Assembly: GCF_014836885.1 (NCBI RefSeq)
Contig: NZ_JACSPY010000009.1
Coordinates: 1-64,000 of the forward strand
DNA: 64,000 bases
From: Brevibacterium gallinarum
Lineage (GTDB): Bacteria; Actinomycetota; Actinomycetes; Actinomycetales; Brevibacteriaceae
Direction of reading: 5' to 3'
Shown here: one piece after another, positions 35,433 through 44,399 of the stretch
How the letters are laid out: every line of letters begins with the position of its first letter
Numbering within the stretch: the stretch's first letter is position 1
Made by a program: the position numbers and the translations under genes
Notes under the pieces: generated by a model
Database searches by the model: none
What the model saw: the letters and a program-made list of their open reading frames with translations, nothing else
Told to the model about the DNA's origin: nothing

Positions 35433-37223
35433 TCAGTCCTCGAACTCGATGAGCACGGTGCCGGCCTTGACGGCCGTGCCTGCCTCGACGGCGATCGTCG
35501 ACACGGTGGCCGGGCGGGTCGCTTTGAGCGGCTGCTCCATCTTCATCGCCTCGATGACGGCCAGCGTGTCACCGGTCTCGACGACAGCACCGGGCTCGAC
35601 ATCGACGGACACAATGGTGCCCTGCATCGGAGCTGTGAGTGCTGAGGCGCTGTCGGTGCGGCTGGAGCCGCGGCGGCGCAACCGCCCCTTGCGGGGGCGG
35701 GTGCCGGCCTGGGCCGGGCGGGCCAGCTCTGCCGGCACCTTGACCGTCAGCCGGTGGCCTTCGACCTCGACGACGATGTCGATGACGTCGCTGCCGTCCT
35801 GCGTCTGCTGTGCCATGGGATCCTCCGGATCGTCGAATGTCGGAATATATGTCTGCTGCAGCCAGTGGGTGGAGACGCTGAAGTCCTCGGCGAAGGCCGG
35901 TTCGTTCACCAGCCGCCGGTGCAGCGGCAGCAGCGTCTTGACACCGTCGAGGGTGTATTCGCTCAGTGCCCGCCGCGCGCGGGCGAGTGCGTGGGCGCGG
36001 TCCTCACCGGTGACGATGAGCTTGGCGAGCATCGGGTCGAAGTCGACACCGACCTCGATGCCGTGGTGTACGCCGGAATCGACGCGCACGCCGGGGCCGG
36101 CCGGTTCGATGTAGCGGCCGATCCGGCCGGTGGCCGGGAAGAAGTTCAGGCGCACATCCTCAGCGTTGATGCGGAACTGGATCGAGTGGCCGCGCGGGGC
36201 CGGGAACTCCTCCGGCAGTCTCTCGCCGGCGGCGATGCGCAGCTGCCAGGCGAGCAGGTCGACGCCGGTGACCTCCTCGGTCACGGTGTGCTCGACCTGG
36301 ATGCGGGCGTTGACCTCCATGAAGGTCAGCGTCCCGCCCTCGCCGAGCAGGAACTCACACGTCGCGGCACCGACGTAGCCGACCTCGCTGAGGATGTCCT
36401 TCGAAGCCTGGGTGACCGTGGCGATCTGCTCGTCGGTGAGGAACGGCGCCGGGGCCTCCTCGATGATCTTCTGGTTGCGGCGCTGCAGCGTGCAGTCACG
36501 GGTTGAGGCGACGAGCACCCGGCCGCTGGCGTCGACCATGCACTGCGTCTCGATGTGGCGCGGGTTGACGATCTGCTGCTCGAGCAGGCACTCACCGCGG
36601 CCGAAAGCCGAGAGCGCCTCGCGGGAGGCCCCGGCCAGCGCGTCGGGAAGCTCAGCCGCGCTGGCAGCGGTGCGGAAACCGCGCCCGCCGCCGCCGTAGA
36701 CGGCCTTGACGGCCACCGGGTAGCCGATCCGCTCGGCTACCGCGAGGGCGTCGTCGATGCCGTCGACGGCGCCATCGGAGCCCTGCGTGATCGGCGCGCC
36801 TGCCGCCTCGGCGACGGCCCGGGCACCGGACTTGTCGCCGAGCCGGTCGATGGCCTGCGGGGGAGGGCCGACCCACACGAGACCGGCATCGAGGACGGCC
36901 TGCGCGAAATCGGGGCTCTCGGCGAGATACCCGTAGCCGGGATGGACGGCATCGGCGCCGGCGCGCTGGGCGGCATCGAGCATCTTCTCGATGCTGAGGT
37001 ACGTTTCGGCCGGGCCAGCGCCGTCGAGGGCCCAGGCGTCGTCGGCCAGGCGGACGAAATCGGCGTTGGCATCGGGCTTGGTGTACACGGCGACGGCTTC
37101 GAGTCCGAGGTCGTGACAGGCGCGGATGATGCGCAGCGCGATCTCACCGCGGTTGGCGATGAAGACCCGCTCGATGGGGCGGTGCTCCACGGTCGCGGAG
37201 TACTGCCGCATGGGCTCGGTCAT
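35433..37223 (-). CDS. accA3: Acyl-CoA carboxylase alpha chain (biotin carboxylase plus BCCP)
   Basis: The 596-residue protein joins an N-terminal biotin carboxylase (ANRGEIALRIIRACHDLG; ATP-grasp landmark GGGGRGFR; FMEVNARIQVEHTVTEEVTG) to a C-terminal biotinyl domain with Lys561 in EAMKMEQ. A basic linker around 505-520 (RPRKGRLRRRGSSR) separates them. It supplies carboxybiotin to acetyl- or propionyl-CoA carboxylase beta chains for fatty acid (and in mycolate-bearing relatives, mycolic acid) synthesis. The beta chain is not in this window. It belongs to the same strand block as maf and SGNH genes upstream, but a 94-nt gap separates it from maf. Confidence 0.94.
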   Translation of the reverse strand: MTEPMRQYSATVEHRPIERVFIANRGEIALRIIRACHDLGLEAVAVYTKPDANADFVRLADDAWALDGAGPAETYLSIEKMLDAAQRAGADAVHPGYGYLAESPDFAQAVLDAGLVWVGPPPQAIDRLGDKSGARAVAEAAGAPITQGSDGAVDGIDDALAVAERIGYPVAVKAVYGGGGRGFRTAASAAELPDALAGASREALSAFGRGECLLEQQIVNPRHIETQCMVDASGRVLVASTRDCTLQRRNQKIIEEAPAPFLTDEQIATVTQASKDILSEVGYVGAATCEFLLGEGGTLTFMEVNARIQVEHTVTEEVTGVDLLAWQLRIAAGERLPEEFPAPRGHSIQFRINAEDVRLNFFPATGRIGRYIEPAGPGVRVDSGVHHGIEVGVDFDPMLAKLIVTGEDRAHALARARRALSEYTLDGVKTLLPLHRRLVNEPAFAEDFSVSTHWLQQTYIPTFDDPEDPMAQQTQDGSDVIDIVVEVEGHRLTVKVPAELARPAQAGTRPRKGRLRRRGSSRTDSASALTAPMQGTIVSVDVEPGAVVETGDTLAVIEAMKMEQPLKATRPATVSTIAVEAGTAVKAGTVLIEFED

Positions 37224-37317
37224 CTGGTCTCCTGGGCATGAAACGGGTGAACGGTATCAATCTAGAGACCAGTGCCAAAGCGTTGTGGACGATCGACAAA
37301 ATCGGTGGACGAAATTC

Positions 37318-38025
37318 TCAACCGGCTCCGGGCGCGTCGTCACCGCTGTGACCTGCGGCATCGGCTTTGACATCCCACAGCTCATGCCAGGCCAGCCCGA
37401 GTTCGCCGACCAGCGTGCGCGCCAGCGGGAGGCTGAGCCCGATGACGTTGTGGTGATCGCCTTCGATGCCGGTGACGAAGGCGCCGCCGAAGCCGTCGAT
37501 CGTCAGCGCACCGGCGACCTCGAAGGGCTCGGCGGTAGCGATGTAGGCGTCGATCTCCGCATCCGACAGCGCTGCTGTGCGGATCGTCGTCGTCGCGGTG
37601 TGCGCCCGCGTGCCGGCCACCTGCCAGCCGCTGGCATGCGGGTCGAGGCGGGCGAGGAAGTGACCGGTGTGCAGGTGCGCGGTGCGCCCGCCCATCGCCT
37701 GCCACACCTCGCGCGTGCGCGCAGGCGTGTGGGGTTTGCCCACCGGCTTGCCGTCGAGTTCGAGGATCGAATCAGCGGCGATGAGCACCCGTGGGCGATC
37801 CTGCCCACCGGAGAGCAGCCCGGCGTCAGCCGTGATGCTCTCCAGGACGTCGCGGCCTTTGGCCGCGGCGAGCACGCCGGCCAGCTCCGCGACCGAGGCG
37901 GTGGGGTGCTGATCCTGGATCGCCGCCTCGTCGACGTGGGAGACGATGACCTGCGGGGTGATCCCGGCCGACGTCAGGGTCGCATACCGCGACGGGGAGC
38001 CGGAGGCGAGGATGACAGCGCTCAC
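37318..38025 (-). CDS. maf: Maf-family nucleotide pyrophosphatase
   Basis: The 235-residue protein starts MSAVILASGSPSRYATLTSAG, the Maf signature S-x-S-P-R. The next conserved region, VLIAADSILELDGKPVGKPHTPARTREVWQAMGG, holds the catalytic Asp (AADS). A further conserved patch, EPFEVAGALTIDGFGGAFV with HHNVIGLSLP, completes the family. Maf/YhdE enzymes hydrolyse non-canonical or modified NTPs. The stop of the SGNH gene downstream overlaps its start region: the SGNH gene ends at 38022 and maf starts at 38025, so four bases are shared. In Actinobacteria maf commonly sits next to acyl-CoA carboxylase genes. Confidence 0.93.
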   Translation of the reverse strand: MSAVILASGSPSRYATLTSAGITPQVIVSHVDEAAIQDQHPTASVAELAGVLAAAKGRDVLESITADAGLLSGGQDRPRVLIAADSILELDGKPVGKPHTPARTREVWQAMGGRTAHLHTGHFLARLDPHASGWQVAGTRAHTATTTIRTAALSDAEIDAYIATAEPFEVAGALTIDGFGGAFVTGIEGDHHNVIGLSLPLARTLVGELGLAWHELWDVKADAAGHSGDDAPGAG

Positions 38026-39014
38026 GGGCGGGCTCCCTCCGCACGCGGGACGGTCGCGCTGCGGGCAGCGGGCTGCTGCGGTTCGGTCTCCTCGTCCTCG
38101 GGGCGCGGCTGGCCTTCGCTCAGCTCAGCCGGCCAGTGCGGGCGGGTGTCGGGATTCTCCGCCACCTCATGCGGCAGCCCGAGGTCGACGGTGATGCGCT
38201 GGATGACGGCGGTGGCCAGCTGCGCATAGCCCAGCGGGGTGGGGAAGCGGCCGTCGGCGCGGATGAGGGACTGCTTCGTCGTGCCGGAGAGCACCGTGTT
38301 GAGCGACATCGGGATCGCCCCGGCGGAGACGGCGAGCATCCACTGGGATCCGGCGAGCACGCGTGAGGAGCGGCGCAGCTGGGTGCGCAGCGGCTGCGGG
38401 ATGCCCGGCAGGCTGCCGAGATTGGGGCAGGTGAGCACGATGACGGTGTATCCGCCCTCGCGCTGCAGCCGGTTGAGCGCGGTGGTGAGCACCGGCAGGC
38501 CGATCGAACCGGTGATCGGGTGGATGACATCAGCGCTGCCCATCGCGATGACGGCATAGCGCGGCGGCTGTGCGCCGATGCGCGAGCGGCGCAGCAGCGG
38601 ATCAGCCAGGATCGAGTTGACCTGCGTGAGGATGTCATCGGCGCGCGCACCGGCCTGCGCAGTCGAGCGCAGCCGCACCGGGCGGCCGGTCAGGGCTGCC
38701 AGGCCGCGGGCGATGAGCATCGCCGGGGTGCGGCGTCGTCGGCCCACGGCGATGCCGGCCAGCCAGGAGTCGCCGATGACGGCCAGCGCCGGCAGGTGCT
38801 CGGTGTCGCCGTCGACGTCCTCGAGCGCCCGGCTGTGCGGGGCACTGAGGTCGACGAGCCGGGACTGCTGGGGGACAGCGGCTGCGGCGACGTCGTCGTC
38901 GAAAGCCTGCCGCAGCCGCATCGACTGCAGCCGCATGAGCCCGTAGACACCGGCGGCGAAGGCCGTGGGCATGGCCAATCCCAGCCCCAGCGCGGTCGCG
39001 GTTCGTCGCTGCAT
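38022..39014 (-). CDS. SGNH/GDSL-like hydrolase with replaced catalytic histidine
   Basis: The ATG preceded by GGAAGGAAG gives 330 residues. An N-terminal hydrophobic anchor (about 8-25, ALGLGLAMPTAFAAGVYGL) is followed by an SGNH fold with block I PALAVIGDSWLAGIAVGR (Ser83), the Asn/Gly block QAGARADDI, and a block III-like AVIAMGSADVI. The C-terminal block V aligned to D-x-x-H reads ADGRFPTPLGYAQL, with Phe257 where the catalytic His is expected. The protein may be an inactive member, or use a different residue. The final 50 residues are polar. Convergent order with the plus-strand exporter gene, overlapping maf by 4 nt. Confidence 0.7.
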   Translation of the reverse strand: MQRRTATALGLGLAMPTAFAAGVYGLMRLQSMRLRQAFDDDVAAAAVPQQSRLVDLSAPHSRALEDVDGDTEHLPALAVIGDSWLAGIAVGRRRRTPAMLIARGLAALTGRPVRLRSTAQAGARADDILTQVNSILADPLLRRSRIGAQPPRYAVIAMGSADVIHPITGSIGLPVLTTALNRLQREGGYTVIVLTCPNLGSLPGIPQPLRTQLRRSSRVLAGSQWMLAVSAGAIPMSLNTVLSGTTKQSLIRADGRFPTPLGYAQLATAVIQRITVDLGLPHEVAENPDTRPHWPAELSEGQPRPEDEETEPQQPAARSATVPRAEGARP

Positions 39015-39118
39015 GAACTTCCTTCCCTCGTCCCGGATGAGTCTAGTGCCTCGAACCGGAGGCAGAAGTTCGGCCCGGCTGCGCTCTGATCCAGCAGGTG
39101 AAGCGCTAAGCTGGACGT

Positions 39119-40579
39119 ATGCCAGAGAACTCTCAGCAACGCATCCCCGGGCGGCTGCGCAACGCCTGGCAGGGATTCCGGTCCCGCCGCGAGCAGGCCG
39201 CTCAGACACCCACGGGGTCCTTCACCGCATCCCCGGCTGTCCCCGCCTATATCGAAGTGCCCGCCCATGAGCCCACCGAGGAGGAGAAGGGGCGCGGGGC
39301 CTATGAGCCCTATGTGTCCCTGCCGATGCGCCTGGCAGCCGCCTGGTCGTGGCGGTTCCTCATCGTGCTCGCCGCGATCGGCGTCGCCTACTGGCTGCTG
39401 TCGAAGATCTCCGTCATCCTGCTGCCAGCACTCATCGCACTGCTCATCACCGCGCTCATCTCCCCGTTCTCGAACTTCCTCGTTCGTCACGGCTGGAAGC
39501 GCGGGGCTGCGGCCGGTGTCACGTTCATCGGCTTCATCGTCCTGGTGCTGGGCCTGCTGACGCTCGTCGGCCAGCAGATCGTCGTCGGCATGGGCGAGCT
39601 GACCGGGCAGGTTGTGGCCGGCATCCGCTCGATCGCCGACTGGCTGCAGCACAACCCGTTCGGCATCGACTCCTCGCGGATCTCGGTGGCCATCGACGAC
39701 ACCCTCAACAAGGGTGTGGCGATGCTCGAAGAGCGCTCCGGCCAGATCCTCGGCGGCGTCGCCGGTGCTGCGATGTCGGTCGGCAGCTTCTTCACCGGCC
39801 TCATCCTCACCCTGTTCACCGCCTTCTTCTTCCTTTACGACGGCCGCCGGATCTTCTCCTGGTTCATCGGCATGCTCCCGCGCCGCGCCCGCGGCCGGGC
39901 TGAGGGCGCGGGCCTGCGCGGCTGGCAGTCGCTCGTGCAGTACGTCCGGGTGCAGGTCATCGTCGCCGGTGTCGATGCGATCGGCATCGGCATCGGTGCC
40001 TTCTTCATCGGCATCCCGCTCGTCTTCCCGCTCACCGTCCTCGTGTTCCTCGGCTCCTTCGTGCCGATCGTCGGTGCGGTCGTCACCGGCATCATCGCCG
40101 TCATCGTCGCGCTCGTTTCCAAGGGCCTCGTCGCGGCGATCATCATGACGCTCGTCGTGCTGGCCGTCCAGCAGCTGGAGGGCAATGTGCTCCAGCCGTT
40201 CATCATGGGCAAGGCCGTCTCCGTCCACCCGCTGGCCGTCGTGCTCGCGGTGGCCGCCGGCGCGACCCTGTACGGCATCGTCGGTGCGCTCTTCGCCGTG
40301 CCGGTCATCGCCGTGCTCAACACGATCGTCCTCTACCTCGCAGGCGAGGACGTCTACGCCAAGGACGGCAAGGCCAAACAGGAACACCAACCCGACGACG
40401 AAGACGGCACGACCTCCCCGCAGCTCGAACACGACGAAGAGGATTCGCCGCTGGCTCCCGACGTCGCCGAAGGCGACCCGACCGAGACCGCCGAGTCCAC
40501 CGGCCAGGCCAAGTCCACCGGCCAGGCCAGCGGGTCGACCGCCTCGGGCGCAGGGAATGAGCGACGCACCGACGACTGA
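39119..40579 (+). CDS. AI-2E family transporter (PerM/TqsA-like)
   Basis: The 486-residue polytopic protein has an N-terminal cytosolic stretch of about 75 residues, then about eight membrane segments (for example RFLIVLAAIGVAYWLLSKISVILLPALIALLITALISPF). The diagnostic family region follows near 320-395: GIGAFFIGIPLVFPLTVLVFLGSFVPIVGAVVTGIIAVIVALV and NVLQPFIMGKAVSVHPLAVVLAVAAGATLYGIVGALFAVPV. The tail after residue 410 is acidic and disordered and ends GSTASGAGNERRTDD, where TASGAG is encoded by a copy of the dispersed repeat. Some family members export autoinducer-2 or act as Na+/H+ antiporters; substrate here is unknown. Confidence 0.9.
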   Translation: MPENSQQRIPGRLRNAWQGFRSRREQAAQTPTGSFTASPAVPAYIEVPAHEPTEEEKGRGAYEPYVSLPMRLAAAWSWRFLIVLAAIGVAYWLLSKISVILLPALIALLITALISPFSNFLVRHGWKRGAAAGVTFIGFIVLVLGLLTLVGQQIVVGMGELTGQVVAGIRSIADWLQHNPFGIDSSRISVAIDDTLNKGVAMLEERSGQILGGVAGAAMSVGSFFTGLILTLFTAFFFLYDGRRIFSWFIGMLPRRARGRAEGAGLRGWQSLVQYVRVQVIVAGVDAIGIGIGAFFIGIPLVFPLTVLVFLGSFVPIVGAVVTGIIAVIVALVSKGLVAAIIMTLVVLAVQQLEGNVLQPFIMGKAVSVHPLAVVLAVAAGATLYGIVGALFAVPVIAVLNTIVLYLAGEDVYAKDGKAKQEHQPDDEDGTTSPQLEHDEEDSPLAPDVAEGDPTETAESTGQAKSTGQASGSTASGAGNERRTDD

Positions 40580-40610
40580 GCCTCCCGGCGCGGCACGGCT
40601 GCGGACATGA

Positions 40611-40649
40611 CGAAGGGGCGGGCCCGCTGCATGCGGGCCCGCCCCTTCG
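40611..40649. terminator. Perfect bidirectional terminator between the AI-2E gene and greA
   Basis: CGAAGGGGCGGGCCCGC (40611-40627) pairs perfectly with GCGGGCCCGCCCCTTCG (40633-40649) around a TGCAT loop, a 17-bp stem. The two genes are convergent, so it can end both transcripts. Confidence 0.9.
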
Positions 40650-40665
40650 CGTCAGCTGGGATGGC

Positions 40666-41160
40666 TCAGCCGGTGTAGGCCTCGACGCCGGTGACCTTGA
40701 CGGTCATCTCCTTGCCGTTGGGCGCCTCGTAGCTGGCCTCGTCGCCGACCTTGCAGCCGTTGACCGCCGCGCCGAGCGGAGACTGCTCGGAGAAGACGTT
40801 GATCGAGTCGTCCATCGCGATCTCGCGTGAGCCGAGCAGGAAGCGCATCTCCTTGCCGTTCATCTTCACGACGACGATCTTGCCGGGGGCCACCTTCGTC
40901 GTGTCGGTGTCGGCCTCGCCGACCTTGGCATGGCGCAGCAGGTGCTCGAGCTGGCGGATCCGGGCCTCGTTCTTGCCCTGCTCCTCGCGAGCGGCGTGGT
41001 AGCCGCCGTTCTCGCGCAGGTCGCCCTCATCGCGGGCGGCTTCGATGCGCTCGGCGATCTCGGCGCGACCGGGCCCGCTGAGGTGCTCGAGCTCCTCGGT
41101 CAGCCGGTCGAATGCCTCCTGGCTGAGCCAGGTCTCTTCGGCTGTGGTCTCCTCGGTCAT
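40666..41160 (-). CDS. greA: Transcription elongation factor GreA
   Basis: The ATG (MTEETTAEETWLSQEAF), preceded by GAGGAG, gives 164 residues. The coiled-coil N-terminal part contains the catalytic acidic tip in ARDEGDLRENGGYHAAREEQG (Asp and Glu of the DExLRENAEY-type motif). The C-terminal FKBP-like domain (IVVVKMNGKEMRFLLGSREIAM) binds RNA polymerase. It rescues backtracked polymerase by stimulating transcript cleavage. Gene order greA-DUF4307-mca matches M. tuberculosis Rv1080c-Rv1082. Confidence 0.97.
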   Translation of the reverse strand: MTEETTAEETWLSQEAFDRLTEELEHLSGPGRAEIAERIEAARDEGDLRENGGYHAAREEQGKNEARIRQLEHLLRHAKVGEADTDTTKVAPGKIVVVKMNGKEMRFLLGSREIAMDDSINVFSEQSPLGAAVNGCKVGDEASYEAPNGKEMTVKVTGVEAYTG

Positions 41161-41293
41161 TTTCATCTCCTCAACACGATGCCGCAGACGCACCGGATGC
41201 CGTCAGCGGCGGATGCGTGCCCAGCTGGACACGACGGACAATGAGAATTCCCGGACACCCGCAGGTGACCGGGAATCGAATTGATTGCCTATT

Positions 41294-41785
41294 CTAACCC
41301 ACATACCAGCAGGATTCCACGTGTCCGCTGGCAGCAAGCTGGGTTGTGCGAATATCGACGTCGAGTTGCACCGGCTCCGAGGTCGAGGTCCCGGCGCGTG
41401 CCGGGATCGTCACCTCGCGGAATCCGACGACCGCCTCCTGCAGGTTCGTCGCCTGCACCGCGCATTCGATGTCACGGGACTCATCGGGCACGATCGAGAA
41501 CCGGGTGACGGTCAGCGAGGCATCGACGACGTCGTAGCTGACGGTCTTCGGGGTGTCGGGCACACGGGCCGGGGCGAAGGCGAACCAGGCGGCCAGACCG
41601 ATCATGACGACGAACGCTGCGCCGAGGGCGGCGATGATCCACGGCCGCTTCCCCGGTCCCGAGGCGCCGGTCGCGTGGGTGCGGCTGTGCGGCAGGCGGG
41701 AGCGGGAACCGTAGCGGTCGGCGACGGCGGTGCGGCGGCCGGCGGCGCCGGCTGGGCTGCCGGTGCCTCGGTGGTCCTGGGGCAT
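41294..41785 (-). CDS. DUF4307 membrane protein
   Basis: The 163-residue protein has an Arg/Gly-rich cytosolic N-terminus, one membrane segment (about 49-70, IIAALGAAFVVMIGLAAWFAFA) and a small beta-rich external domain (SYDVVDASLTVTRFSIVPDESRDIECAVQATNLQEAVVG). That layout, and the AERYG-type start motif (VADRYG), define DUF4307. Function is unknown. The N-terminal section THATGASGPGKR is encoded by a copy of the dispersed repeat (41655-41670). It faces mca divergently, as in mycobacteria. Confidence 0.85.
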   Translation of the reverse strand: MPQDHRGTGSPAGAAGRRTAVADRYGSRSRLPHSRTHATGASGPGKRPWIIAALGAAFVVMIGLAAWFAFAPARVPDTPKTVSYDVVDASLTVTRFSIVPDESRDIECAVQATNLQEAVVGFREVTIPARAGTSTSEPVQLDVDIRTTQLAASGHVESCWYVG

Positions 41786-41902
41786 GCGGTCCTTTCTGGC
41801 GGCCGGATTCGTCCCGAGCGGTCAGGGCTACTAACCTATAGTCTAGTCCGCACCCTGCCCGCGGCAGTGCCCCGGGCTGTCCTGTGAGAGGTTCCCACAT
41901 CT

Positions 41903-42922
41903 ATGTCCGTTTCGTCCGGTCGGCCTTTCCACGGCCTGCGCATGCTCGCCGTGCACGCGCATCCCGATGATGAGTCATCGAAGGGCGCTGCCACCACCGC
42001 GCTGTACACCTCGCTCGGCGCCCGGGTGATGATCGCGACGATGACCGGCGGTGAAGCCGGAGACATCCTCAACCCCGCCCTGCTCAACAGCCCGGCCGCC
42101 CGCCGTGACATCGCCGGTCTGCGCCGCGATGAGATGGCCGCAGCCGCCGAGGTGCTCGGCGCCGAGCACCGCTGGATCGGGTTCGTCGACTCGGGCCTGC
42201 CCGAAGGCGATCCCGCCACCGAGACCCCGCACGGGTCGTTCTACCAGGTGCCCACCGACGTCGCCGCCCGGCCGCTCGTGCACCTCATCCGCAGCTTCCG
42301 CCCGCACGTGCTCACCACCTATGACGAACGCGGCGGCTACCCGCACCCGGACCACATCAAGAACCACATCGTGTCGATGACCGCCGTCGAGCAGGCCGCT
42401 GACGCACAGGTCAACCCTGAGCTCGGGGAGCCGTGGCAGGTGCAGAAGGTCTACTACAACATGGACCTCTCGCCGCGGAAGTGGCTGGCCATCCACGAGA
42501 AGATGACCGCAGAGGGTCATGAATCGCCGTTTGCCGACATGCTGGAGAAGTACCGCTCCCGCGACGGGGAGCGCACCAGCTGGCTGACTGCGCGGATCGC
42601 GTGCGGGCAGATGCTGGAGCGCTCAGATCGGGCGCTGCTGTCCCATGCCACCCAGATCGACCCGAAGGGCGGGTTCTTCTCCGAAGCCCGGAAGATCGCC
42701 AAGACCTTCTGGCCGACCGAGGAGTTCGAGCTCGCCATCGACAACACCGGCCGCGAGCCTTTGGAGCGCGGCAGTGACTTCCTCGAATCCGATCTGTTCG
42801 CCGGAGTCACCCGCGACGACGGCCGCCGGGTTCCGGATGCGGGACTGCTGGAGCCCTATGTCGAAACCCGCGCAGCGGTGCCCAATGCCGGGCAGTCCCC
42901 GGCTGAGAAGGAGAACGCCTGA
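41903..42922 (+). CDS. mca: Mycothiol S-conjugate amidase Mca
   Basis: The 339-residue protein is a LmbE/PIG-L family zinc amidase with the motif HAHPDDESS (AHPDDE at residues 19-24), and a second metal-site element in DERGGYPHPDHIKNH. Length, and extensions such as GFVDSGLPEGDP and SRKWL..., match Mca rather than the smaller MshB deacetylase. It cleaves mycothiol S-conjugates to release a mercapturic acid and glucosamine-inositol, a detoxification step. Its presence implies the organism makes mycothiol, which supports the actinobacterial assignment. Confidence 0.94.
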   Translation: MSVSSGRPFHGLRMLAVHAHPDDESSKGAATTALYTSLGARVMIATMTGGEAGDILNPALLNSPAARRDIAGLRRDEMAAAAEVLGAEHRWIGFVDSGLPEGDPATETPHGSFYQVPTDVAARPLVHLIRSFRPHVLTTYDERGGYPHPDHIKNHIVSMTAVEQAADAQVNPELGEPWQVQKVYYNMDLSPRKWLAIHEKMTAEGHESPFADMLEKYRSRDGERTSWLTARIACGQMLERSDRALLSHATQIDPKGGFFSEARKIAKTFWPTEEFELAIDNTGREPLERGSDFLESDLFAGVTRDDGRRVPDAGLLEPYVETRAAVPNAGQSPAEKENA

Positions 42923-43272
42923 TGCTCATGCTGCTGGCTGCCAGCCCCGCCCCGACCGAGGACGTCCGCTATCCGGATCCCTCGATCGTCACCCCGGGCA
43001 CGATCGGCTTCCTGGCGGTCTTCGCCCTGGCAGTCGTGACGATCTTCCTCATCCGCGATGCGCTGCGCCGCGTGCGCCGGGTGCGTGCCAAGGACCGGGC
43101 CGTGGACGCGTACCCGATCCCGATGGCCAAGGACCAGAAACGCCGCTACCAGCCGGAGACCCATACCGCAGAGGCCAATGACTCCTTCGTCACCGAGGAG
43201 CCGGCCGCAGGCGAGACCGGCACCGCCGAACCGGGAGCTGAGGCGCCCGGCGAGGACACCTCGCGCCCCTGA
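42922..43272 (+). CDS. Small single-pass membrane protein coupled to mca
   Basis: This 116-residue protein starts at an ATG sharing one base with the mca stop codon (TGATG). It has a hydrophobic N-terminal segment (MLMLLAASPAPTE), a clear membrane segment around 31-49 (TIGFLAVFALAVVTIFLIRD), a basic juxtamembrane stretch RRVRRVRAKDR and a Glu/Pro/Ala-rich tail. It resembles small proteins that accompany mca in mycobacteria (Rv1083-like). No motif reveals a function. Confidence 0.7.
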   Translation: MLMLLAASPAPTEDVRYPDPSIVTPGTIGFLAVFALAVVTIFLIRDALRRVRRVRAKDRAVDAYPIPMAKDQKRRYQPETHTAEANDSFVTEEPAAGETGTAEPGAEAPGEDTSRP

Positions 43273-43280
43273 CCTGAACT

Positions 43281-43380
43281 CCACCCGTACCTTGGCACGG
43301 AACTCACACCTCGGGAACGAGATCCATACCTCGGGAACGGACGTCTCACCTCGGGAATGGGACCCGCGCCTCGGCGGCGG
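43281..43380. repeat. Five-copy 20-bp tandem repeat between the mca operon and hlyIII-like gene
   Basis: The convergent gap is built of five in-phase 20-bp units ending at 43300, 43320, 43340, 43360 and 43380. The common core is ACCTCGGGAACGG, with the first unit (ACCTTGGCACGG) and the last (GCCTCGGCGGCGG) more divergent. The period is exact. The CCTCGGG heart is shared with the dispersed CCCGAGGCGG element, so the array may be its expanded or degenerate form. No coding frame or terminator is seen. Confidence 0.85.
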
Positions 43381-43406
43381 GTGCCTGACCGCGCATCAGC
43401 GGCTGC

Positions 43407-44237
43407 TCAGCTGTGCAGTTCGGGGCTGGCGATGACCGCGGCGATGAGCAGGGCGGCCAGGTGGCTGCCGTAGCCGAGCACCGTGAAGGTGTGGAAGATC
43501 TCGTGGAAGCCGAAGATGTGCGGCAGCGGGTTCGGCCGTTTGAGTGCGTAGATGATGGCCCCGGCGATGTAGCACAGGCCGCCGGAGACGATGAGGATGC
43601 CGACGGCCAGGTTGTGCTCCCAGATCGCCGGGATGTAGCCGACGCCGGCGACGCCGATGCCGATGTAGACCGGCACGAACAGCCAGCGCGGGGCCGTCGT
43701 CCACAGCACTCTGAACAGCACGCCGATGAGAGCACCGGACCACATGATCGACAGCAGGAGCACCCATTGGCGGGTCTCCAGGGTCAGAATCGCCAAGGGC
43801 GTGTAGGTGCCGGCGATGATGAGGAAGATGTTGGCGTGGTCGATGCGGCGCAGGATCAGGCGGATGCGCATCCGCCAGCGGCCGCGGTGGTAGACCGCCG
43901 AGGTGCCGAAGAGCATCATGCCGGTGAGTGCGAAGATCGCTCCGCCTAAGCGCGAGACGATCGTCGGGGAGATGATGACCAGCGTCAGTCCGCCGAGCAC
44001 GGCGAGCGGGAAGGCGCCTGCGTGGATCCAGCCGCGCCACGACGGGCGCACCTGGCCGGCGAGCTTGCCCAGTTCGTGGCGCAGCGCGCGGCCGCGACGG
44101 GAGAGGGCGAGCCGGTAGGTCCGTGACATCGGGTGGCTCGGGTCGAGACTGTGCGGCTGGGCTGTGCGCTTCGATGCATGACGGCGCGCCCCAGCATCGT
44201 GGTGCGGCTGGTCAGGTTCGGCAAGGCGTGACGTCAT
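43407..44237 (-). CDS. Hemolysin III / PAQR-like membrane protein
   Basis: The 276-residue protein is a seven-helix member of the HlyIII (adiponectin-receptor-like) family. The three conserved zinc-site elements are present: GTSAVYHRG, then IDHANIFLIIAGTYTPLAIL, and near the end GFHEIFHTFTVLGYGSHLAAL (two His). The N-terminal ~36 residues are polar, and an internal ATG at 44129 (MSRTYRLALSRRG) would give a more usual length; neither start has a clear ribosome site, so the exact start is open. Physiological function in bacteria is not settled, and cytolysis should not be assumed. Confidence 0.85.
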   Translation of the reverse strand: MTSRLAEPDQPHHDAGARRHASKRTAQPHSLDPSHPMSRTYRLALSRRGRALRHELGKLAGQVRPSWRGWIHAGAFPLAVLGGLTLVIISPTIVSRLGGAIFALTGMMLFGTSAVYHRGRWRMRIRLILRRIDHANIFLIIAGTYTPLAILTLETRQWVLLLSIMWSGALIGVLFRVLWTTAPRWLFVPVYIGIGVAGVGYIPAIWEHNLAVGILIVSGGLCYIAGAIIYALKRPNPLPHIFGFHEIFHTFTVLGYGSHLAALLIAAVIASPELHS

Positions 44238-44399
44238 GCCTCAATGGTAGTTTCCGCAGTTGGGAATTCGCCGGGCGGGAGCAGGCGAGGACGGCGCGGG
44301 CAGACAGTTATGCTGGTGACACGCGGGAGTGCCTGTCAGACACCACCGCGCTGCCCCGACGGCGGGCAGCTGACCCAACGCAACACCTCAGGAGAGTCG

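Noticed and set aside
43281-43380. CRISPR array
   Set aside because: Units are 20 bp tandem with no spacers of conserved length and no cas genes nearby.
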